This document shows positions 29,210 through 32,939 of a stretch of 32,939 bases of DNA, one piece after another (the first letter of the stretch is position 1; each line of letters starts with the position of its first letter). Under the pieces are notes generated by a model. It searched no databases and had not been told where the DNA came from. It saw only the letters and a list, made by a program, of their open reading frames with translations. The DNA is taken from assembly GCA_903913915.1 (NCBI GenBank), contig CAIWNE010000053.1, positions 1-32,939 on the forward strand, written 5' to 3'. A program made the translations under genes and the position numbers. The stretch is from an uncultured Opitutia bacterium (lineage in GTDB: Bacteria > Verrucomicrobiota > Verrucomicrobiia > Opitutales > UBA953).

Positions 29210-30397
29210 ATGTCCCCCGCGGAACAGTTGAAGGTCATGAAATCCCGCACCGAGAAATTCATCGGTGAGGCGGAGATCCTCAAGCGCCTCGAAGCCGGCA
29301 AGACCCTGCGCGTGAAGCTCGGCGTCGACCCGACCCGACCCGACCTGACCTTCGGCCACATGGTCGTCTTCCAGAAGCTCCGCCAGTTCCAGGAGCTCGG
29401 CCACCAGGCCGTCCTCATCATCGGCGACTACACCACGCGCATCGGCGACCCCACCGGCAAGTCCGAGACGCGCCCCGTGCTCTCCGAGCAGGAGATCAAG
29501 GAGAACGCCAGGACCTACCTCGAGCAGGCCTTCCGGATCCTCGACCCCAAGAAGACCGAGGTCCGCCGCAACAGCGAGTGGTTCGGCAAGATGTCGTTCC
29601 TCGACGCCCTCCAGCTCAGCCGCCGCATGACCGTGGCGCAGATGCTCGCGCGCGACGACTTCGCCAAGCGCCACGCGTCGAACACGCCCATCTCGATCGT
29701 CGAGTTCCTCTACCCGCTGCTCCAGGGCTACGACTCCGTCATGCTCAAGGCCGACATCGAGATCGGCGGCAGCGACCAGCTCTTCAACATGCTCGTCGGC
29801 CGCGACCTGCAGGAACAGGACAAGATGGCCCCGCAGGCCGTGCTCGGCATGCCCCTGCTCGTCGGCCTCGACGGCGAGAAGAAGATGTCGAAGTCGCTCG
29901 GCAACTACATCGCCTTCAACCACGGCGCGAAGGACATGTTCGGCCGCATCATGTCGGTCCCGGACGCCACCATGTGGGTCTACTACGACCTGCTGCTCCT
30001 CTCGACGCCGGAAGAGATCGCCGCGCTCAAGGCCGGCCACCCGATGGAAGCCAAGAAGCAGCTCGCCACGCGCCTGACGGACAAGTTCCACGGCGAAGGC
30101 GCGGGCGCCAAGGAACGCGCCGAGTTCGAGAACGTCTTCTCCAAGGGCGGCGTCCGCACCGACATGCCCGAGTTCGCCTGGGCCGCCGTCTCCGGCGGCG
30201 CGGCCGAGGTCGGCATCGTCGACCTGCTCGCCGCGACGAACCTCTTCCCCTCCAAGAAGGAGATCCGCCGCCTCATCGAGGGCGGCGCGGTCAAGCTCGG
30301 CGACGACAAGGTCTCCGACCCGGCCCAGAAGGTCGCGCAGCCCGCGGGCGAGCTGATCATCCAGGCCGGCAAGCGCACCTTCGTGAAGGTCAGGTAA
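29210..30397 (+). CDS. tyrS: Tyrosyl-tRNA synthetase
   Basis: This is a 395-residue class Ic enzyme of the second bacterial TyrRS group. The N-terminus MSPAEQLKVMKSRTEKFIGEAEI fits that group and decides the start (ATG 29210); the longer frame upstream runs through repeats. The HIGH-type motif is TFGHMV (residues 47-52) within VKLGVDPTRPDLTFGH, followed by VLIIGDYTTRIGDPTGKSETRP. The second signature KKMSKS lies near residue 225. An S4-like RNA-binding domain (SKKEIRRLIEGGAVKLGDDKV) ends the protein. The leader region carries a dyad repeat, but I see no T-box or other riboswitch. Confidence 0.95.
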   Translation: MSPAEQLKVMKSRTEKFIGEAEILKRLEAGKTLRVKLGVDPTRPDLTFGHMVVFQKLRQFQELGHQAVLIIGDYTTRIGDPTGKSETRPVLSEQEIKENARTYLEQAFRILDPKKTEVRRNSEWFGKMSFLDALQLSRRMTVAQMLARDDFAKRHASNTPISIVEFLYPLLQGYDSVMLKADIEIGGSDQLFNMLVGRDLQEQDKMAPQAVLGMPLLVGLDGEKKMSKSLGNYIAFNHGAKDMFGRIMSVPDATMWVYYDLLLLSTPEEIAALKAGHPMEAKKQLATRLTDKFHGEGAGAKERAEFENVFSKGGVRTDMPEFAWAAVSGGAAEVGIVDLLAATNLFPSKKEIRRLIEGGAVKLGDDKVSDPAQKVAQPAGELIIQAGKRTFVKVR

Positions 30398-30407
30398 GGC
30401 CCGGGAC

Positions 30408-30422
30408 CGGCCCGCGGGGCCG
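30408..30422 (+). terminator. Possible terminator after tyrS
   Basis: CGGCCC and GGGCCG form a 6-bp stem with a three-base loop, 11 nt past the stop, followed only by TTG. A second small hairpin (TCGGCG 30434-30439 with CGCCGA 30448-30453) follows. Both are weak as intrinsic terminators. Confidence 0.4.
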
Positions 30423-30502
30423 TTGTGCACAAGTCGGCGAATAACCCCGCCGATTAATGCCTTCCCCTGCCCTCCGACGGCTCCCTATTATCGCCGTCCC
30501 GC

Positions 30503-32939
30503 ATGGCCGACCCCGAAACCATCAGCCGAGACTTCGTGCACCTCCACGTGCACACGGACTACAGCATGCTCGACGGCTGCAGCCGCATCGACCGCCTGAT
30601 GGAGCGCGCGTGCGACATGAACATGCGCGCGGTGGCGATCACCGACCACGGCAACCTCTTCGGCCTCTTCGATTTCTGGAACGAGGCCAAGCAGCGCTCC
30701 AAGGGCGACGTGAAGCTCAAGCCGCTCCTCGGCTGCGAGCTCTACCTCGTGTGGGACCACGCGCTCACCGACAAGCCCGACCGCCGCGAGCACAAGTACT
30801 TCCACATGGGCGTGCTCGCCCGGAACTTCAAGGGCTACCAGAACCTCACCAAGCTCGTCTCCGACGCGCACGTGCGCGGCCTGCACTACCAGCCGCGCAC
30901 CGACCTCGAGCAGCTCGCCAAGCACGCCGACGGCCTGATCGGCTTCTCCGGCTGCCTCCAGGGCGTCATCCCGCAGGCGCTCCTCCGCGGCGACTACGAG
31001 GCCGCCCGCAAGGCCTGCGGCAAGTTCGTCGAGATCTTCGGCCGCGAGAACTTCGTCATCGAGCTGATGGACCACGGCCTCGAGGAGCAGAAGCGCATCA
31101 TCGCCGACCTCCTGAAGCTCGCCGGCGAGTTCCAGCTCCGCGTCGTCGCCACCAACGACGTGCACTACGTCGACGCCGGCGATTCCGTCGCCCACGACGC
31201 GATGCTCTGCATCCAGACCGGCGCCCGCCTGGCCGACGAGCGCCGCATGCGCTACTCCGCCACGGAGTTCTACCTCAAGAGCGAGGCCGAGATGCTCCGC
31301 GTCTTCGGCGAGGTCCCCGAATCCATCAAGAACACCGTCGCCATCGCCGAGATGTGCGACGTCAAGCTGCCCGTCGGCCAGAACAACTATCCCGTCTACA
31401 TCTTCAGCGACGGCGTGAAGCCGAAGGCCTCCGACAAGATCGACGCGATCCTCGACGGCTACGAGAAGCTCAAGAACGGCCTGCTCGTCGCCGCCGGCAA
31501 GCCGGGCGACTTCGTCATCGACCCCGAGAAGCGCAAGGCCATGCGGGCCAACGGCTCCTACCTGCTCGAGCAGGTGAAGGCCGGCCTCAAGGAACGCTAC
31601 GGCGTGGACTACGACGACCCGAAGTCGTGGCAGGACGAGAAGGTCCCCGGCCCGGGCAAGACCAGCCCCGCCGAGCTCTGCCGCCGCGTCGACTACGAGA
31701 TGGGCGTCATCGCGGGCACGGGCTTCGTCGACTACTTCCTCATCGTCTGGGACTTCATCGACTGGGCGCGCAAGCAGGACATCCCCGTCGGCCCCGGCCG
31801 CGGCTCGGGCGCCGGCTCGATCGTGGCGTACTGCCTCAAGATCACCGACATCGACCCGATCCGCTTCGGGCTGCTCTTCGAACGCTTCCTGAACCCCGAG
31901 CGCGTCTCCGCGCCCGACTTCGACATCGACTTCTGCATGCGCCGCCGCGACCAGGTCGTCGGCTACGTGCGCAAGAAGTACGGCGAGGACCGCGTCGCCA
32001 ACATCATCACCTTCGGCACGTTCGGCGCCAAGATGGTCGTCCGCGACCTGGCCCGCATCCGCGACCTGCCGTTCGTCGAGACCAACCGCCTCGCGAAGCT
32101 CGTCCCCGACGACATCAACATCTCGCTCGAGGACGCGCTGAAGAAGTCCAACGAGCTCCGCGAGGAGGTCAGCGTCAACCCGCAGGCCGCGAGCATCATC
32201 GAGACCGGCCGCGTCATCGAGGGCATGGTGCGCAACTCGGGCAAGCACGCGTGCGGCATGATCATCGCCGACCGGCCGCTCACCGACATCATCCCGGTGA
32301 CGATGCAGGAAGGCGACCTGACGACCCAGTACGCCAAGGATCCGGTCGAGAAGCTCGGCCTCCTGAAGATGGACTTCCTGGGCCTCAAGACGCTCACCAT
32401 CATCGACGACGCCCAGACCCTCGTCCGCAAGCACCGCAAGCTGCCCGCCTTCGACATCGAGAAGGTCGGCTTCGAGGACGCCAAGACCTTCGCCCTGCTC
32501 AACGAGGCGAAGACCATCGGCGTGTTCCAGCTCGAATCCGGCGGCATGCAGTCGCTCTGCCGCAAGTTCAACATCACCCAGATCGACGAGATCGTCGCGC
32601 TCATCGCGCTCTACCGTCCGGGCCCCATGCAGTTCATCCCGGACTACATCAAGGGCAAGGACGACCCCACCACCGTCAAGTACGCGCACCCGCTCCTCGA
32701 GAAGGTCGCCAAGGAGACGTACGGCATCCTGGTCTACCAGGAACAGGTGATGGAAGCGGCCCGCGTGGTCGCCGGCTACACCCTCGGCGGCGCCGACATG
32801 CTCCGCCGCGCGATGGGCAAGAAGATCCGCGAGGAGATGGAGCAGCAGCGCTCGATCTTCGTCGAGGGCGCCAAGGCGACCAACAACATCGACAAGAAGA
32901 AGGCCGAGGAGATCTTCGCCACCCTGGAGAAGTTCGCCG
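30503..32939 (+). CDS. dnaE: DNA polymerase III alpha subunit, N-terminal 812 codons (3' end outside window)
   Basis: DnaE is the replicative polymerase. The PHP domain starts the protein: [15 protein letters not shown] with His15 and His17, [35 protein letters not shown] and [10 protein letters not shown]. All its usual metal-binding positions look intact, unlike E. coli, so an active PHP nuclease is plausible. The palm has [16 protein letters not shown] and the catalytic APDFDIDF (about residues 470-477), then [14 protein letters not shown] and [14 protein letters not shown]. Between PHP and palm is an extra segment of about 40-50 residues (around residues 310-395) absent from E. coli DnaE. 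The start ATG 30503 follows TATTAT by 11 bases. The C-terminal fingers, OB and tau-binding parts are not in the window. Confidence 0.96.
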   Translation, partial: MADPETISRDFVHLHVHTDYSMLDGCSRIDRLMERACDMNMRAVAITDHGNLFGLFDFWNEAKQRSKGDVKLKPLLGCELYLVWDHALTDKPDRREHKYFHMGVLARNFKGYQNLTKLVSDAHVRGLHYQPRTDLEQLAKHADGLIGFSGCLQGVIPQALLRGDYEAARKACGKFVEIFGRENFVIELMDHGLEEQKRIIADLLKLAGEFQLRVVATNDVHYVDAGDSVAHDAMLCIQTGARLADERRMRYSATEFYLKSEAEMLRVFGEVPESIKNTVAIAEMCDVKLPVGQNNYPVYIFSDGVKPKASDKIDAILDGYEKLKNGLLVAAGKPGDFVIDPEKRKAMRANGSYLLEQVKAGLKERYGVDYDDPKSWQDEKVPGPGKTSPAELCRRVDYEMGVIAGTGFVDYFLIVWDFIDWARKQDIPVGPGRGSGAGSIVAYCLKITDIDPIRFGLLFERFLNPERVSAPDFDIDFCMRRRDQVVGYVRKKYGEDRVANIITFGTFGAKMVVRDLARIRDLPFVETNRLAKLVPDDINISLEDALKKSNELREEVSVNPQAASIIETGRVIEGMVRNSGKHACGMIIADRPLTDIIPVTMQEGDLTTQYAKDPVEKLGLLKMDFLGLKTLTIIDDAQTLVRKHRKLPAFDIEKVGFEDAKTFALLNEAKTIGVFQLESGGMQSLCRKFNITQIDEIVALIALYRPGPMQFIPDYIKGKDDPTTVKYAHPLLEKVAKETYGILVYQEQVMEAARVVAGYTLGGADMLRRAMGKKIREEMEQQRSIFVEGAKATNNIDKKKAEEIFATLEKFA

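Overview
The window is about 33 kb of GC-rich bacterial chromosome, tightly packed with genes on both strands. Most genes are single-copy housekeeping genes: recA (3' end), ftsK, prfA, purC, folC, accD, tyrS and dnaE (5' part). They are mixed with a secreted DUF1592/DUF1552 pair (cytochrome c plus PA14), an FG-GAP protein and small Ala/Lys-rich secreted proteins. The DUF1592/DUF1552 pair is typical of Planctomycetota and Verrucomicrobiota. Together with an AccD that has lost its zinc-ribbon cysteines and intergenic arrays of degenerate 6-8-mers, it makes a verrucomicrobial origin (Opitutae-like) my best guess. No marker here proves it, and the sequence may come from a metagenome assembly.

Layout. 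1-3037: the recA end and its terminator, then a visibly lower-GC islet of about 1.4 kb carrying one alpha/beta hydrolase, bounded by a 19-bp near-perfect direct repeat, then an SGNH-hydrolase lipoprotein. 3038-3481: a 6S RNA gene and a strong hairpin. 3482-7861 (minus strand): radC, the DUF1592 cytochrome and the DUF1552 protein. 7905-9909: carbonic anhydrase and a DUF486 membrane protein read from abutting divergent promoters, then two small secreted proteins. 9932-13551 (minus): a HAD phosphatase and ftsK in one operon. 13659-17879: prfA, a small membrane protein, tcdA, tatD and purC, with two tail-to-tail overlapping pairs. 18050-19977: an FG-GAP protein, a CxxC protein, tRNA-Gln and a decayed four-helix-bundle (S23/IVS-type) gene between inverted G-rich arrays. 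19975-23122: a membrane protein and a PatB-type C-S lyase (minus), then an ogt-type methyltransferase and comF (plus). 23288-26244 (minus): accD, folC and an rluA-type gene broken by a frameshift. 26320-28758 (minus): an M20 peptidase and a family 2 glycosyltransferase. 28759-29209: a repeat-rich spacer. 29210-32939: tyrS and dnaE.

Three signals cut across the genes. First, several genes have a -35/-10 pair with 17-19 nt spacing whose -10 lies only 5-12 nt before the start codon, with no Shine-Dalgarno sequence, which predicts leaderless or nearly leaderless mRNAs. Second, the spacers hold families of short degenerate tandem words arranged as dyads. One family has two ~145-bp copies 5.7 kb apart in opposite orientation; another, with G-quadruplex motifs, flanks the four-helix-bundle remnant as an inverted repeat. 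Third, an islet of unlike composition sits exactly between direct repeats beside recA. I see no CRISPR array, intact transposase, prophage or rRNA. The repeat and four-helix-bundle association and the direct-repeat islet are the best candidates for something undescribed, but both need genome-wide comparison.
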